This document shows positions 32,351 to 42,446 of a stretch of DNA of 64,000 nucleotides, piece after piece; the first letter of the stretch is position 1; the number at the start of each line of letters is the position of its first letter. Source of the DNA: Nocardiopsis sp. TSRI0078 (GTDB lineage: Bacteria; Actinomycetota; Actinomycetes; Streptosporangiales; Streptosporangiaceae). The DNA lies in assembly GCF_001905145.1 (NCBI RefSeq), contig NZ_LWLB01000007.1, forward strand, positions 47,157 through 111,156. The letters run 5' to 3'. The position numbers were made by a program, and so were the translations under genes. Under the pieces are notes generated by a model, which was not told the DNA's origin, did no database searches, and saw only the letters and a program-made list of their open reading frames with translations.

Positions 32351-34756
32351 ATGACCGGACCCTCTGACCACGTCGCCGAACGGGAGGACGCCGCCGAGAG
32401 CTGGCGGGACCCCTCCCTCCCGGCAGCGACGCGCGTCGAGCGACTGCTGGGGTCGATGACCCTGGAGGAGAAGGTCGCCCAGCTGCACGGTGTGTGGGTG
32501 CGCGCGGACGCCTCGGGGGAGGCCGTCGCACCGCACCAGCACGACCTCGCCCAGGAGCCGCCCGAGTGGGAGCGGGTGATCGCCGACGGCCTCGGACAGC
32601 TCACCCGTCCCTTCGGCACCGTCCCGGTGGACCCCGTCGCCGGACGCGCGTCGCTGGCCCGCAGCCAGCGGGAGATCATGCGCGCCAACCGCTTCGGCAT
32701 CCCCGCCGTGGCCCACGAGGAGTGCCTGGCCGGGTTCGCCGCCTGGACCGCGACCATCTACCCGGTTCCCCTGGCCTGGGGCGCCAGCTTCGACCCCGAC
32801 CTGGTCGAGCGGATGGCCGCCCAGATCGGGGAGAGCATGCGCCGGGTCGGCGTCCACCAGGGCCTGGCGCCCGTACTGGACGTGTCCCGCGACCCCCGCT
32901 GGGGCCGCACGGAGGAGACCATCGGCGAGGACCCCCACCTCGTGGCGACCGTCGGCACCGCCTACGTACGCGGCCTCCAGTCCAGCGGGATCGTGGCCAC
33001 CCTCAAGCACTTCACCGGGTACTCGGCCTCCCGCGGCGGCCGCAACCTGGCACCGGTCTCGGTCGGCCCGCGCGAGTTCGCCGACGTGCTGCTCCCGCCC
33101 TTCGAGATGGCCGTACGCGACGGCGGCGCCGGATCGGTCATGTCCGCCTACAACGACAACGACGGGCTGCCCGCCGCCGCGGACACCGGCCTGCTCACCG
33201 ACCTGCTGCGCAAGCGGTGGGGCTTCGAGGGCACCGTGGTCGCCGACTACTTCGGCATCGCCTTCCTCCAGACCCTGCACCGCGTCGCCGAGTCCACCGC
33301 CCGGGCCGGGGCCCTGGCCCTGACCGCTGGTGTGGACGTCGAACTGCCCACCGTGCACTGCTACGGCGACCAGCTCACCGCCCTGGTCCGCGCGGGCGAG
33401 GTGCCCGAGGATCTGGTCGAACGGGCCGCCCGGCGCGTGCTGCTCCAAAAGTGCGGGCTGGGCCTGCTCGACGCCGACTGGACCCCCGAACCCGAGGACC
33501 CCGACGCCCCCGTGGACCTGGACCCCGCCGAGCACCGCGCCCTGGCCCGCGAGCTCGCCGAGCACTCGGTGGTGCTGCTGTCCAACCCCGGCGACACGCT
33601 CCCCCTGGCCGGCGCCGGGGACCTGGCCCTGGTCGGCCCGCTCGCCGACACCGCCGACGCCGTGCTCGGCTGCTACTCCTTCCCCGCCCACGTCGGCAGG
33701 CACCACCCCGACACCGCCGTCGGCGTGGAGATCCCCACCCTGCTGGAGTCCCTGCGCTCCGAGCTGCCCGGTACGAGCGTCGAGCACCGGGCAGGGTGCT
33801 CGGTGGACGGCGACTCCACCGACGGGTTCGACGAGGCCGTGCGGGCCGCCTCCCGCGCCCGGGTGTGCGTGGCCGTGGTCGGTGACCGCTCCGACCTCTT
33901 CGGCCGGGGGACCTCCGGCGAGGGCTGCGACGCCGAGGAGCTGCGCCTGCCCGGGGTGCAGCAGGAACTCCTGGAGGCCCTGGCCGACACCGGCACCCCC
34001 GTCGTCGCGGTGGTGGTGTCCGGACGCCCCTACGCGCTGGGACCGGTCGCCGACCGGCTCGCCGCCGTCGTCCAGGCCTTCCTGCCCGGGGAGGAGGGCA
34101 TGCCCGCCCTGGCCGGCGTGCTCTCGGGGCGGGTCAACCCCAGCGGGCGCCTGCCGGTGTCCGTGCCGCGCTCGTCCGGCGGCCAGCCCACCACCTACCT
34201 CGGCCCCGACCTGGCCCACCACAGCGACGTCAGTTCGGTGGACCCCACCCCGCTCCACCCGTTCGGGCACGGCCTGTCCTACACCCGGTTCTCCTGGGAG
34301 GACCCGCGCGTGGACGGCCGCCCCGCCCCCCGGGACGAGGTCCCCGTGACCGGCACCGACGGGGAGGTCACCGTCGGCTGCACCGTCCGCAACGTCGGCG
34401 GCACCGCCGGCACCGAGGTCGTCCAGCTCTACATGCACGACCCCGTCGCGCTGGTGGCCCGGCCCAGGAGGCGCCTGGTCGGCTACGCGCGGGTGCACCT
34501 GGAGGCGGGCGAGGCGCGGGCGGTGGACTTCACCGTCCACGCGGACCTGTCCTCCTACACCGGGCCGGACGGGCGGCGCGTGGTCGAGCCCGGCCGCCTG
34601 GAGCTGCTGCTGTCCGCGTCCAGTGAGGACGTCCGGCACACCGTCCCGGTCCTGCTCCAGGGCCCGACGCGCGTGGTGGACCACACCCGCCGCCTGGCGT
34701 GCGGCGTCCAGCTCGACCCCGTCGACCGGGAACAGGAGGTCGCCGCACGCGGATGA
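32351..34756 (+). CDS. Glycoside hydrolase family 3 (beta-glucosidase/beta-xylosidase-like)
   Basis: The 801-aa enzyme has the GH3 TIM-barrel domain (about 30-345), the GH3_C alpha/beta sandwich (about 395-610) and a fibronectin III-like domain (about 690-775). Known GH3 motifs are present: KHFTGY (about residue 218), the nucleophile region VVADYFGIAFLQ with Asp about 299, and PAVAHEECLAG. It has no signal peptide, so it acts in the cytosol on imported oligosaccharides. AGAAAGG precedes the ATG. It is the first gene of a nine-gene operon with an oligosaccharide/peptide-type ABC transporter; linkage specificity cannot be read with certainty. Confidence 0.92.
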   Translation: MTGPSDHVAEREDAAESWRDPSLPAATRVERLLGSMTLEEKVAQLHGVWVRADASGEAVAPHQHDLAQEPPEWERVIADGLGQLTRPFGTVPVDPVAGRASLARSQREIMRANRFGIPAVAHEECLAGFAAWTATIYPVPLAWGASFDPDLVERMAAQIGESMRRVGVHQGLAPVLDVSRDPRWGRTEETIGEDPHLVATVGTAYVRGLQSSGIVATLKHFTGYSASRGGRNLAPVSVGPREFADVLLPPFEMAVRDGGAGSVMSAYNDNDGLPAAADTGLLTDLLRKRWGFEGTVVADYFGIAFLQTLHRVAESTARAGALALTAGVDVELPTVHCYGDQLTALVRAGEVPEDLVERAARRVLLQKCGLGLLDADWTPEPEDPDAPVDLDPAEHRALARELAEHSVVLLSNPGDTLPLAGAGDLALVGPLADTADAVLGCYSFPAHVGRHHPDTAVGVEIPTLLESLRSELPGTSVEHRAGCSVDGDSTDGFDEAVRAASRARVCVAVVGDRSDLFGRGTSGEGCDAEELRLPGVQQELLEALADTGTPVVAVVVSGRPYALGPVADRLAAVVQAFLPGEEGMPALAGVLSGRVNPSGRLPVSVPRSSGGQPTTYLGPDLAHHSDVSSVDPTPLHPFGHGLSYTRFSWEDPRVDGRPAPRDEVPVTGTDGEVTVGCTVRNVGGTAGTEVVQLYMHDPVALVARPRRRLVGYARVHLEAGEARAVDFTVHADLSSYTGPDGRRVVEPGRLELLLSASSEDVRHTVPVLLQGPTRVVDHTRRLACGVQLDPVDREQEVAARG

Positions 34757-34822
34757 GCCCCCGCGGCTGAGCACTCCTCGAACACCCCCCACACCCCCCG
34801 CTCACAGAGGAGACAACCACAC

Positions 34823-35938
34823 ATGAGCACCCCCTCCCCGGCTGCCGCCACGCCCGCGGGCCCGGTCCGCGTCGCGCTCGTGGGCACGGGCAACATCGCC
34901 CGGTTCCACGCCGAGGCGCTGCGCTCCCTGCCGGAGCGGGCCGAGATCGTCGCCGCGGTCGACGTCGACACCGAGGCCCTGTCCGCGTTCCGGTCCCGTT
35001 TCGCCGTTCCGACCGGATACACCGATCTGACCGAGATGCTGGACCGGGAGCGGCCGGAGCTGGTGCACGTGTGCACGCCGCCCGGCCTGCACCGCCCCCA
35101 GGTGGAGGCCTGCCTGGGGGCGGGTGCGTCCGTGCTGGTGGAGAAGCCCCCCGCGCTGAGCCTGGCCGAGGCGGAGAGGATGGCGGCGGCCGAGGGCGGG
35201 GAGCGGGGGCCGTGGCTGGCCACGGTGTTCCAGCACCGCTTCGGCTCGGGCGCCCGGCGGGTACGGGCGCTGGCCCGGGCCGGCGTGCTGGGGCGTGCGC
35301 TGGTGGCGGCCTGCCACACCACGTGGTTCCGGCCCCAGGAGTACTTCGACGTGCCGTGGCGGGGCAGGTGGGAGACCGAGGGCGGCGGCCCGACCATGGG
35401 GCACGGCATCCACCAGATGGACCTTCTGCTCTCCCTGCTGGGCGAGTGGACGGAGGTGTCGGCCGTCGCCCGCCGCCAGGCGCGCGACGTCGAGACCGAG
35501 GACGTGTCGCTGGCCCGGGTGGACTTCGCCGACGGCGCGGTGGCCAGCGTGGTCAACAGCCTGGTCTCCCCCCAGGAGGAGAGCCGGATCCGGATCGACT
35601 TCGAGAGGGCCACCGTCGAACTGGTCCACCTGTACGGCTACGGCGACTCCGACTGGCGGATCACCCCGGCGCCCGGGTTCGAGGAGGAGGTCACGGCCGC
35701 CTGGGAGGGCGGGGAGCGGGGGACCGACAGCGGTCACCGCGCCCAGATCGCCCAGGTGCTGGCGGCGCTGCGCGAGGGCGCCGCGCCGCCGGTGACCTCC
35801 GCCGAGTCGCTGGACACGATGCGCCTGGTGGCGGGGATCTACGCCTCCGCCTTCCAGGGACGGCCCGTCGCCCCCGCCGACCTGGGACCGGAGTCCCCGT
35901 TCCACACCCGTATGGACGGCGGGGGCGTCCGGTGGTGA
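34823..35938 (+). CDS. Gfo/Idh/MocA family oxidoreductase
   Basis: The 371-aa product has an N-terminal NAD(P)-binding Rossmann fold (RVALVGTGNIARFHAEAL, about residue 15) and the EKPPAL motif (about 109) that holds a catalytic Lys in this family. The C-terminal domain includes a TMGHGIHQMDLLLSLLG segment with the conserved His of the active site. Such enzymes oxidise or epimerise sugars and cyclitols. It is 66 bp downstream of the GH3 gene with GAGGAGA before the ATG. It probably acts on the sugar released by the glycosidase. Confidence 0.9.
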   Translation: MSTPSPAAATPAGPVRVALVGTGNIARFHAEALRSLPERAEIVAAVDVDTEALSAFRSRFAVPTGYTDLTEMLDRERPELVHVCTPPGLHRPQVEACLGAGASVLVEKPPALSLAEAERMAAAEGGERGPWLATVFQHRFGSGARRVRALARAGVLGRALVAACHTTWFRPQEYFDVPWRGRWETEGGGPTMGHGIHQMDLLLSLLGEWTEVSAVARRQARDVETEDVSLARVDFADGAVASVVNSLVSPQEESRIRIDFERATVELVHLYGYGDSDWRITPAPGFEEEVTAAWEGGERGTDSGHRAQIAQVLAALREGAAPPVTSAESLDTMRLVAGIYASAFQGRPVAPADLGPESPFHTRMDGGGVRW

Positions 35939-36002
35939 CGCGCGCCGGATCCCGCCGCCGGGCCGGCGGACGCCGTCCGGCGGCCGCCACGAGGGGGGCA
36001 CC

Positions 36003-37004
36003 GTGCTCCACTACGTGATACGCCGCGTGCTGTACATGATCCCGACCCTGTTCGCCATCTCGATCGTGGCGTTCCTGGTCATCCAGCTGCCCCCGGGCGA
36101 CTACCTGACCGCCTACATCGCCGAGCTGTCCGCGCAGGGGCAGGGGGTGGACAGCGCGCAGATCCGCGCGCTGGAGGAGAGGTACGGGCTCGACGACCCC
36201 TTCTTCGTCCAGTACTGGAACTGGGTCTGCGGGATCGTCCTGGACGGCGACTTCGGGCAGTCCTTCCAGTACAACCGCGAGGTGTCCGGCCTGATGTGGG
36301 ACCGGATCGGCCTCACCCTGGCCCTGGCCGTGGTCACGCTGCTGCTGAGCTGGGCGATCGCCTTCCCCTTCGGGGTGTACTCGGCGGTCCGCCAGTACTC
36401 GCTGGGCGACTACGCGGTGACCTTCGTCGGGTTCGTCGGCCTGGCCACCCCGAACTTCATGCTCGCGCTGATCTTCGCCTGGGTGTCCTACCGCTACTTC
36501 GGCGAGAGCGTGGGCGGCTTCGTCTCGCGCGAGTACGCCGACGCCGCCTGGAACCTGGGCAAGGTCCTGGACGTGCTGTCCAACCTGTGGATACCGGTGC
36601 TGATCATCGGCACCGCGGGCACCGCGGCGCTCATCCGGGTACTGCGCGCCAACCTCCTGGACGAGCTGCGCAAGCCCTACGTCACCACGGCACGCGCCAA
36701 GGGCCTGCCCGAGTGGCGGGTCGTCCTCAAGTACCCCGTGCGCATGTCGCTCAGCCCCTTCATCAGCACCATCGGCTGGATCCTGCCCACGCTCGTGGGC
36801 GGCGAGGTGATGGTCTCCATCGTGCTGAGCCTGGAGACGACCGGCCCGCTGCTGGTCGAGGCCCTGCGCAACCAGGACATGTACCTGGCGGGAAGCTTCA
36901 TCCTCGTCCTCGGCGTGCTGACGGTCGTCGGCACCCTGCTGTCCGACCTGCTGCTGGCCTGGTGGGACCCGCGTATCCGCCACCACCACGTCGAGAGGGT
37001 GTGA
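36003..37004 (+). CDS. ABC transporter permease, Opp/Dpp B type
   Basis: The 333-aa inner-membrane permease begins MLHYVIRRVLYMIPTLFAISIVAFLV and has about six membrane segments. The EAA loop that contacts the ATPase is TTARAKGLPEWRVVLKYPVRM (about residue 230). It pairs with the permease that follows 3 bp downstream. The GTG/ATG region at 36003 directly follows GGGGGGC-rich sequence. DppB-like permeases serve peptide import but also plant-type oligosaccharides in several actinobacteria and Thermotoga; the GH3 and Gfo/Idh context favours sugar here. Confidence 0.92.
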   Translation: MLHYVIRRVLYMIPTLFAISIVAFLVIQLPPGDYLTAYIAELSAQGQGVDSAQIRALEERYGLDDPFFVQYWNWVCGIVLDGDFGQSFQYNREVSGLMWDRIGLTLALAVVTLLLSWAIAFPFGVYSAVRQYSLGDYAVTFVGFVGLATPNFMLALIFAWVSYRYFGESVGGFVSREYADAAWNLGKVLDVLSNLWIPVLIIGTAGTAALIRVLRANLLDELRKPYVTTARAKGLPEWRVVLKYPVRMSLSPFISTIGWILPTLVGGEVMVSIVLSLETTGPLLVEALRNQDMYLAGSFILVLGVLTVVGTLLSDLLLAWWDPRIRHHHVERV

Positions 37005-37007
37005 CCC

Positions 37008-38189
37008 ATGGGAGCACTGCCCGACCGCCCCGCTCCCCCGGAGGCGTCCCGCGAACCCCTCACCGGGGCCGGGGCCCCCGACACGGAGCCCCGGACCGCC
37101 GGGGCCCCGCCGGGGGACGTGCCCCAGCGTGTGCTCGTCTGGCGGCGCTTCCGCCGCAGCAGGCTGGCCGTCGCCGGCGCGCTCGTGCTGTGCGCGCTCC
37201 TCCTGGTGTCGGTGTTCTCCGAGTTCCTCGCGCCCAGCACACCGGACGCCTACAACGCCGAACGCACCTACGCCCCGCCGCAGCGGCTCCACTTCGCGGA
37301 CACCGCGGACGGCCTCGACCTGGGCATGTACGTGTACGACTACCAGGTGGAGCGCGACCCGGAGACGCTCGCCAACACCTACACCGTCGACGAGTCCACG
37401 AGGATCCCCGTCGGCCTGTTCGTGCGCGGCGAGCCCTACGAGCTGTGGGGCCTGATCCCCTCGGACGTCCACCTGATCGGCGCCGCCGACCCCGACCAGG
37501 ACGTCTACCTGCTGGGCGCCGACCGCAACGGCCGCGACATGGCCTCCCGGATCATCTACGGCACACGGGTGTCGATGTCCATCGGCCTGGCCGGGGTGGC
37601 GCTGTCCTTCGTCCTCGGCCTCGTGCTCGGCGGACTCTCCGGCTACCTCGGCGGGCGCGTCGACAACGCCATCCAGCGCGTCATCGAGTTCCTGATGTCC
37701 ATCCCCACCATCCCGCTGTGGATGGGCCTGTCCGCCGCCGTGCCCCGCGACTGGGGATCGGTGCAGACCTACGTCGCCATCACCGTGCTCCTCTCGCTCA
37801 TCGGCTGGACCGACCTGGCGCGCGTGGTGCGCGGCCGGTTCCTGTCGCTGAGGCAGGAGGACTTCGTGACGGCCGCACGCCTGGACGGCTGCGGCACCGG
37901 CCGGATCATCGGCCGCCACATGCTGCCGTCCTTCACCAGCCACATCATCGCCTCACTGACCCTGGCCGTGCCGTTCATGATCCTGGCCGAGACCTCGCTG
38001 TCCTTCCTGGGGCTGGGGCTCCAGCCACCGGTCGTGAGCTGGGGCGTGCTCCTCCAGGAGGCGCAGAACATCCACTCGATCGCGGGCGCCCCCTGGCTCC
38101 TGCTGCCCGGTGCCGCGGTGACCGTGGCGGTGCTGGTGCTCAACTTCGTCGGCGACGGCGTCCGCGACGCCGCCGACCCGTACAGGTAG
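37008..38189 (+). CDS. ABC transporter permease, Opp/Dpp C type, with extended N-terminus
   Basis: The 393-aa permease has a first membrane segment (LAVAGALVLCALLLVSVF, about 62-79), then a roughly 100-residue extracytoplasmic insert (STPDAYNAERTYAPPQRLHF...) longer than in DppC, and the usual five-helix core. The EAA loop is TAARLDGCGTGRIIGRHMLPS (about residue 290). The insert is seen in permeases tied to oligosaccharide binding proteins of the large type found at 40447-42402. It follows the first permease after 3 bp. Confidence 0.92.
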   Translation: MGALPDRPAPPEASREPLTGAGAPDTEPRTAGAPPGDVPQRVLVWRRFRRSRLAVAGALVLCALLLVSVFSEFLAPSTPDAYNAERTYAPPQRLHFADTADGLDLGMYVYDYQVERDPETLANTYTVDESTRIPVGLFVRGEPYELWGLIPSDVHLIGAADPDQDVYLLGADRNGRDMASRIIYGTRVSMSIGLAGVALSFVLGLVLGGLSGYLGGRVDNAIQRVIEFLMSIPTIPLWMGLSAAVPRDWGSVQTYVAITVLLSLIGWTDLARVVRGRFLSLRQEDFVTAARLDGCGTGRIIGRHMLPSFTSHIIASLTLAVPFMILAETSLSFLGLGLQPPVVSWGVLLQEAQNIHSIAGAPWLLLPGAAVTVAVLVLNFVGDGVRDAADPYR

Positions 38190-38202
38190 GGAGGTGGCCG
38201 CC

Positions 38203-39288
38203 GTGACGACCGACACCCGCGACGACGTCGTCCTGGACATCCAGGGCCTCCGGACGTACTTCACCACCGACGACACCGTGGTCCGCGCCGTGGACGGGGT
38301 GGACCTGTCGGTCCGCCGGGGCAGCACGCTGTGCGTGGTCGGCGAGAGCGGCTGCGGCAAGAGCGCCATGGCCCGCTCCGTGCTGCAGCTGGTGGAACGG
38401 CCCGGCCGGGTGGTGGACGGCAGGGTCCTCCTGCACCCGGCCGAGGGCGGCGGCGAGCCCGTCGACCTGGCCGCGCTCCGCCCGACGGGGAGGAGGATCC
38501 GCTCGGTACGCGGCCGCGAGGTCGGCATGGTCTTCCAGGAACCCATGGCCTCGCTGTCCCTGGTGCACACCGTCGGCAACCAGATCGGCGAGTCCCTGCG
38601 CCTGCACCGGGACCTGTCCCGCGGGGAGGCCCGCGCGCGCTCCGTCGACCTGCTCGAACGGGTGCGGGTGCCCGGTGCCGAGCGCGTCGTGGACTCCTAC
38701 CCCTTCCAGCTCTCCGGCGGGATGTGCCAGCGGGTCATGATCGCGATGGCGCTGGCGTGCGGCCCGCGCGTGCTCATCGCCGACGAGCCCACCACCGCCC
38801 TGGACGTGACCACCCAGGCCCAGATCCTCGACCTGTTCGCCGACCTGCGCCGCGACACCGGCATGGGCCTGCTGTTCATCACCCACGACATGGGCGTGGT
38901 CGCCGAGATCGCCGACGAGGTCGCCGTCATGTACCTGGGCACGGTGGTCGAGCAGGGCCCGGTGGACGAGGTCTTCCACGACCCCCGGCACCCCTACACC
39001 CGCGCCCTGCTGGAGGCCGTCCCCCGGATCGGCGCGGCCCGCTCGCGCCGCCTGCCCACCATCAGGGGCACCATCCCCGACCCGGGCCGCCAGCCCACCG
39101 GCTGCGTGTTCCGGACCCGCTGCCCCGAGGCCGTGGAGGGACTGTGCGACACCACCGTCCCCCCGGTCACCTCCCCGGGCCCCGGCCGCCGGGTGCGCTG
39201 CCTCCTGGACGAGGGGCCCGCACCCGAGGACGCCCCCGGCGGGGGAGACGCCGTCCCGACCGGCAAGGAGACCACCGATGCCGACTGA
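38203..39288 (+). CDS. ABC transporter ATP-binding protein, DppD type
   Basis: The 361-aa ATPase has Walker A GESGCGKSA, signature LSGGMCQRVMIAMA and Walker B VLIADEPTTALD, then the oligopeptide/dipeptide C-terminal domain with Cys residues (FRTRCPEAVEGLC). The GTG at 38203 is chosen for its GGGAGG ribosome-binding site 8 nt upstream; a GTG at 38194 overlaps that site. It forms a heterodimer with the ATPase encoded next, with which it overlaps by 11 nt. Confidence 0.92.
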   Translation: MTTDTRDDVVLDIQGLRTYFTTDDTVVRAVDGVDLSVRRGSTLCVVGESGCGKSAMARSVLQLVERPGRVVDGRVLLHPAEGGGEPVDLAALRPTGRRIRSVRGREVGMVFQEPMASLSLVHTVGNQIGESLRLHRDLSRGEARARSVDLLERVRVPGAERVVDSYPFQLSGGMCQRVMIAMALACGPRVLIADEPTTALDVTTQAQILDLFADLRRDTGMGLLFITHDMGVVAEIADEVAVMYLGTVVEQGPVDEVFHDPRHPYTRALLEAVPRIGAARSRRLPTIRGTIPDPGRQPTGCVFRTRCPEAVEGLCDTTVPPVTSPGPGRRVRCLLDEGPAPEDAPGGGDAVPTGKETTDAD

Positions 39289-40450
39289 GACACCGACCGG
39301 CCCGCAGGCCCCCGCGCCGGCCGGACCCTTGGCCGCCCCCGCGTCCGGAGCCCCGGACGGAGCGCGGACCGAACCCGTCCTGAGCGTCCGCGGCCTGGAG
39401 GTGAACTACCCCGTGCGCGGACGCTCGCGGCGCGGCCCCCGCCACGTGCGGGCCGTCGCCGGGGTGGACCTGGACGTGTACCAGGGCGAGACCCTCGGCC
39501 TGGTCGGGGAGTCCGGGTGCGGCAAGACCACCCTGGGATCGAGCATCATGCGCGCTCGGCCCGAGGCCTCCGGAAGCATCCGCTACCGCGCGGCCGACGG
39601 CCGCGTCCTGGAGGCCCTGGACCTGTCCGGCGACGACACCGCCGCCTACCTGCGGGAGGTGCGGATGGTCTTCCAGGACCCGCACTCCTCCCTCAACCCC
39701 CGGATGACCCTGCGCGACATCGTCGGAGAGCCCCTGCGCATGCTGCTGGGGCTGCGGGGGGCGGAACTGGAGGCGCGCGTCCGCGAGGTCCTGGAGCGGG
39801 TGGGGCTGCACCCCGAGCACCTGCGCCGCTACCCGCACGCGTTCTCCGGCGGCCAGCGCCAGCGCGCGGCCATCGCCCGCGCCCTGGTCCCCGGCCCGCG
39901 CCTGGTCGTGGCCGACGAGGCGGTCAGCGCACTGGACACCTCCGTGCGCTCGCAGATCCTCAACCTCCTCCAGGACCTCCAGGACGATCTGGGCCTGACC
40001 TACCTGTTCGTCTCGCACGACCTGTCGGTGGTCGAGCACGTGTGCGACCGGGTCGCGGTCATGTACCTGGGCCGGATCGTGGAGGTCGCGCCCACCGGCG
40101 ACCTGTTCGGGAAGCCGCTGCACCCCTACACCGAGGCGCTGATCTCCGCGGTGCCCGTCCCCGACCCGCGGCTGCGCGGCACCCGCGAGCGCGTCCGGCT
40201 CACCGGAGAGGTGCCCGACCCCTCGCGGCCGCCGGCCGGGTGCGCCTTCCACCCCCGGTGCCGGTACGCCACCGACCTGTGCGCCGACGAGGCGCCCGCG
40301 CCGCGCGCGACCGCGCCGGGCCGCACGGTCGCCTGCCACCACGCCGAGGAACTCGACCTGCTCGGGATCACCGGTCCCGACGCCACAGGCACCAACCCCC
40401 CGGCCCGCGCGACGCGGGAACCCCCCACGAAACAGGAGAAGAACCCATGA
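39278..40450 (+). CDS. ABC transporter ATP-binding protein, DppF type
   Basis: The 390-aa ATPase has Walker [10 protein letters not shown], signature [15 protein letters not shown] and Walker [13 protein letters not shown]. The C-terminal oligo_HPY domain carries [12 protein letters not shown]. The N-terminal 40 residues are Ala/Pro-rich and disordered. Its stop overlaps the start of the binding-protein gene (ATGA, 40447-40450). Confidence 0.92.
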   Translation: MPTETPTGPQAPAPAGPLAAPASGAPDGARTEPVLSVRGLEVNYPVRGRSRRGPRHVRAVAGVDLDVYQGETLGLVGESGCGKTTLGSSIMRARPEASGSIRYRAADGRVLEALDLSGDDTAAYLREVRMVFQDPHSSLNPRMTLRDIVGEPLRMLLGLRGAELEARVREVLERVGLHPEHLRRYPHAFSGGQRQRAAIARALVPGPRLVVADEAVSALDTSVRSQILNLLQDLQDDLGLTYLFVSHDLSVVEHVCDRVAVMYLGRIVEVAPTGDLFGKPLHPYTEALISAVPVPDPRLRGTRERVRLTGEVPDPSRPPAGCAFHPRCRYATDLCADEAPAPRATAPGRTVACHHAEELDLLGITGPDATGTNPPARATREPPTKQEKNP

Positions 40451-42402
40451 GACGACGGACGGCAGGCGGTACGAGGCGGTGGACGGGCGCCACCGCGGGC
40501 GCGGCGGCGGTCGTGATGACCGCCGGGTGCTCCTTCTTCTCCTTCGACCCCGACGTCGAGGGCGAGGGAGCCGCGGGCGGCACCGGCGAGGCGCCGATGC
40601 TCGCCGAACTCGTGGAGTCGGGCGACCTGCCGCCGCTGGAGGAGCGGCTGCCCGACGAGCCGCTGGTGGTGGAGCCCCACGACCGCGTCGGCGTGTACGG
40701 CGGCGAGTGGAACACCGCCATCCTCGGCGTGGGCGACTGGCCCTGGCTCGGCCGGACCGTGGGCTACGAGAACCTGAGCCGCTGGGACCCGGAGTGGGAG
40801 GAGGCGATCCCCAACCTCGCCGAGTCCTGGGAGTACAACGAGGACGCCACCGAGCTGACCTTCACCCTGCGCGCGGGCCTGCGCTGGTCCGACGGCGAGC
40901 CCTTCACCTCCGACGACGTCGTGTTCGCCTTCAACGACATCTTCAACAACGAGGACCTGACCCCGGTCGCGGCGTCCGAACCCGGCACGGCCGAGAAGGT
41001 CGACGAGCAGACCTTCACCATCACCTTCAGCGAGCCCGACGCCCTGTGGGCCGGGTCCGACCTCCTCCAGTACCAGGTGGTGACCAAGCCCAAGCACTAC
41101 CTGGAGCGGTTCCACATCGACCACAACCCCGACGCCGACGAGCTGGCCGAGGAGGAGGGCTACACCGACTGGGTCGAGATGTTCGAGGACAAGGCGGGGG
41201 TGATCGACAGCGCCCGCTACTGGCAGAACCCCGACATACCCACCATGTACCCGTGGCAGGTCGTGGAGCCGCTGGCCGACTCCGGGCGCATGGTGCTGGA
41301 GCGCAACCCCTACTACTGGAAGGTCGACACCGAGGGCAACCAGCTGCCCTACATCGACCGGGTCGTCTTCGACATCCTCCCGGACGAGGAGGTCATGCTG
41401 GTCAGGGCCCTCAACGGCGAGTTCGACATGCACTCGCGGCACTTCAACACCCTGGAGAACCGGCCCGCCCTGGCCGAGGGGCGCGAGGCGGGCGGCTACG
41501 GGTTCTTCGAGCTCCAGCCCGCCGAGATGAACACCGCGATGATCTCCCTCAACCTCACCCACGAGGACGAGGAGCTGCGGCGGACCTTCAACGACCGCGA
41601 CTTCCGGGTCGCGCTCTCCCACGCCGTCAACCGCCAGGACATCATCGACGTCGTCTACCGGGGCCAGGGCGAGCCCTGGCAGGGCGCGCCCCGTGAGAAC
41701 AGCCCGTTCCACGACGAGGAGCTGGCCAAGCAGTACACCGAGTACGACCCCGACCTGGCCAACGAGATCCTCGACGAGGCGGGGTACGGCGAGCGCGGCT
41801 CCGACGGCTTCCGGCTGAGTCCGCGCGGCGAGAAGGTGAGCTTCACCCTGTCGGTGCCCACGGGCTTTCGCCCGGACATCGTGGACTCGATGGAGATGGT
41901 CGTGGGCTTCTGGCAGGAGCTCGACATCGACGTGGAGCTCAACACCGAGGACCGCTCGCTGTGGCAGAGCCGCCGGGAGAACAACGAGCACGACGCCAAC
42001 GTGTGGTCGGGCGACAACGGCATGATGGACGCGATGTACGACCCGCGCTGGTACGCGCCCACCCAGAGCGGTGAGTCCAACTTCGGCATCCCGTGGGCCC
42101 AGTGGTACGTCTCCGACGGCCAGGACTCGCGCGCCCAGGAGCCCCCGGCCGAGGTGCGGGATCACCTGGAGCTCTACGACGCCGTCCAGGCCGAGCCCGA
42201 CCCCGAGGCCCGTATCGAGCTGATGCGCGAGTTCCTGGCGGTCTCCCAGGAGCAGTTCTACGCCATGGGAGTCAGCCTGAGCCCGCCCGGCTACGGGATC
42301 GTCGCGAACCACTTCCACAACGTGCCCGAGTCGATGTACTCCTCCGGCAACTACAACGACCCCGGCCCGACCAACCCGGAGCAGTACTTCATCGAGGAGT
42401 GA
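40447..42402 (+). CDS. Extracellular solute-binding lipoprotein, family 5, large oligosaccharide type
   Basis: The 651-aa product has a lipoprotein signal peptide with lipobox VMTAGC (Cys about 31), then a family 5 solute-binding domain (RAGLRWSDGEPFTSDDVVFAFNDI, about 137-170; LERNPYYWK; RDFRVALSHAVNRQDIIDVVY). It is longer than peptide-binding DppA (about 540 aa), with the extra length in the middle. Family 5 proteins also bind cello- and manno-oligosaccharides. With GH3 and Gfo/Idh genes in the operon, an oligosaccharide is the likely ligand. AGGAG precedes the ATG. Confidence 0.92.
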   Translation: MRRRTAGGTRRWTGATAGAAAVVMTAGCSFFSFDPDVEGEGAAGGTGEAPMLAELVESGDLPPLEERLPDEPLVVEPHDRVGVYGGEWNTAILGVGDWPWLGRTVGYENLSRWDPEWEEAIPNLAESWEYNEDATELTFTLRAGLRWSDGEPFTSDDVVFAFNDIFNNEDLTPVAASEPGTAEKVDEQTFTITFSEPDALWAGSDLLQYQVVTKPKHYLERFHIDHNPDADELAEEEGYTDWVEMFEDKAGVIDSARYWQNPDIPTMYPWQVVEPLADSGRMVLERNPYYWKVDTEGNQLPYIDRVVFDILPDEEVMLVRALNGEFDMHSRHFNTLENRPALAEGREAGGYGFFELQPAEMNTAMISLNLTHEDEELRRTFNDRDFRVALSHAVNRQDIIDVVYRGQGEPWQGAPRENSPFHDEELAKQYTEYDPDLANEILDEAGYGERGSDGFRLSPRGEKVSFTLSVPTGFRPDIVDSMEMVVGFWQELDIDVELNTEDRSLWQSRRENNEHDANVWSGDNGMMDAMYDPRWYAPTQSGESNFGIPWAQWYVSDGQDSRAQEPPAEVRDHLELYDAVQAEPDPEARIELMREFLAVSQEQFYAMGVSLSPPGYGIVANHFHNVPESMYSSGNYNDPGPTNPEQYFIEE

Positions 42403-42446
42403 GCACGACGCACTCCCTCCCACACGGCCACAGAAGGGTTGAGGAC

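Noticed and set aside
32240..34792. 850-codon minus-strand frame opposite the GH3 gene
   Set aside because: It mirrors the GH3 gene and its composition (Gly/Val/His/Arg-rich) is that of an antisense frame.
35691..37943. 750-codon minus-strand frame opposite the ABC permease genes
   Set aside because: Antisense composition; the permease genes have clear membrane and EAA motifs.
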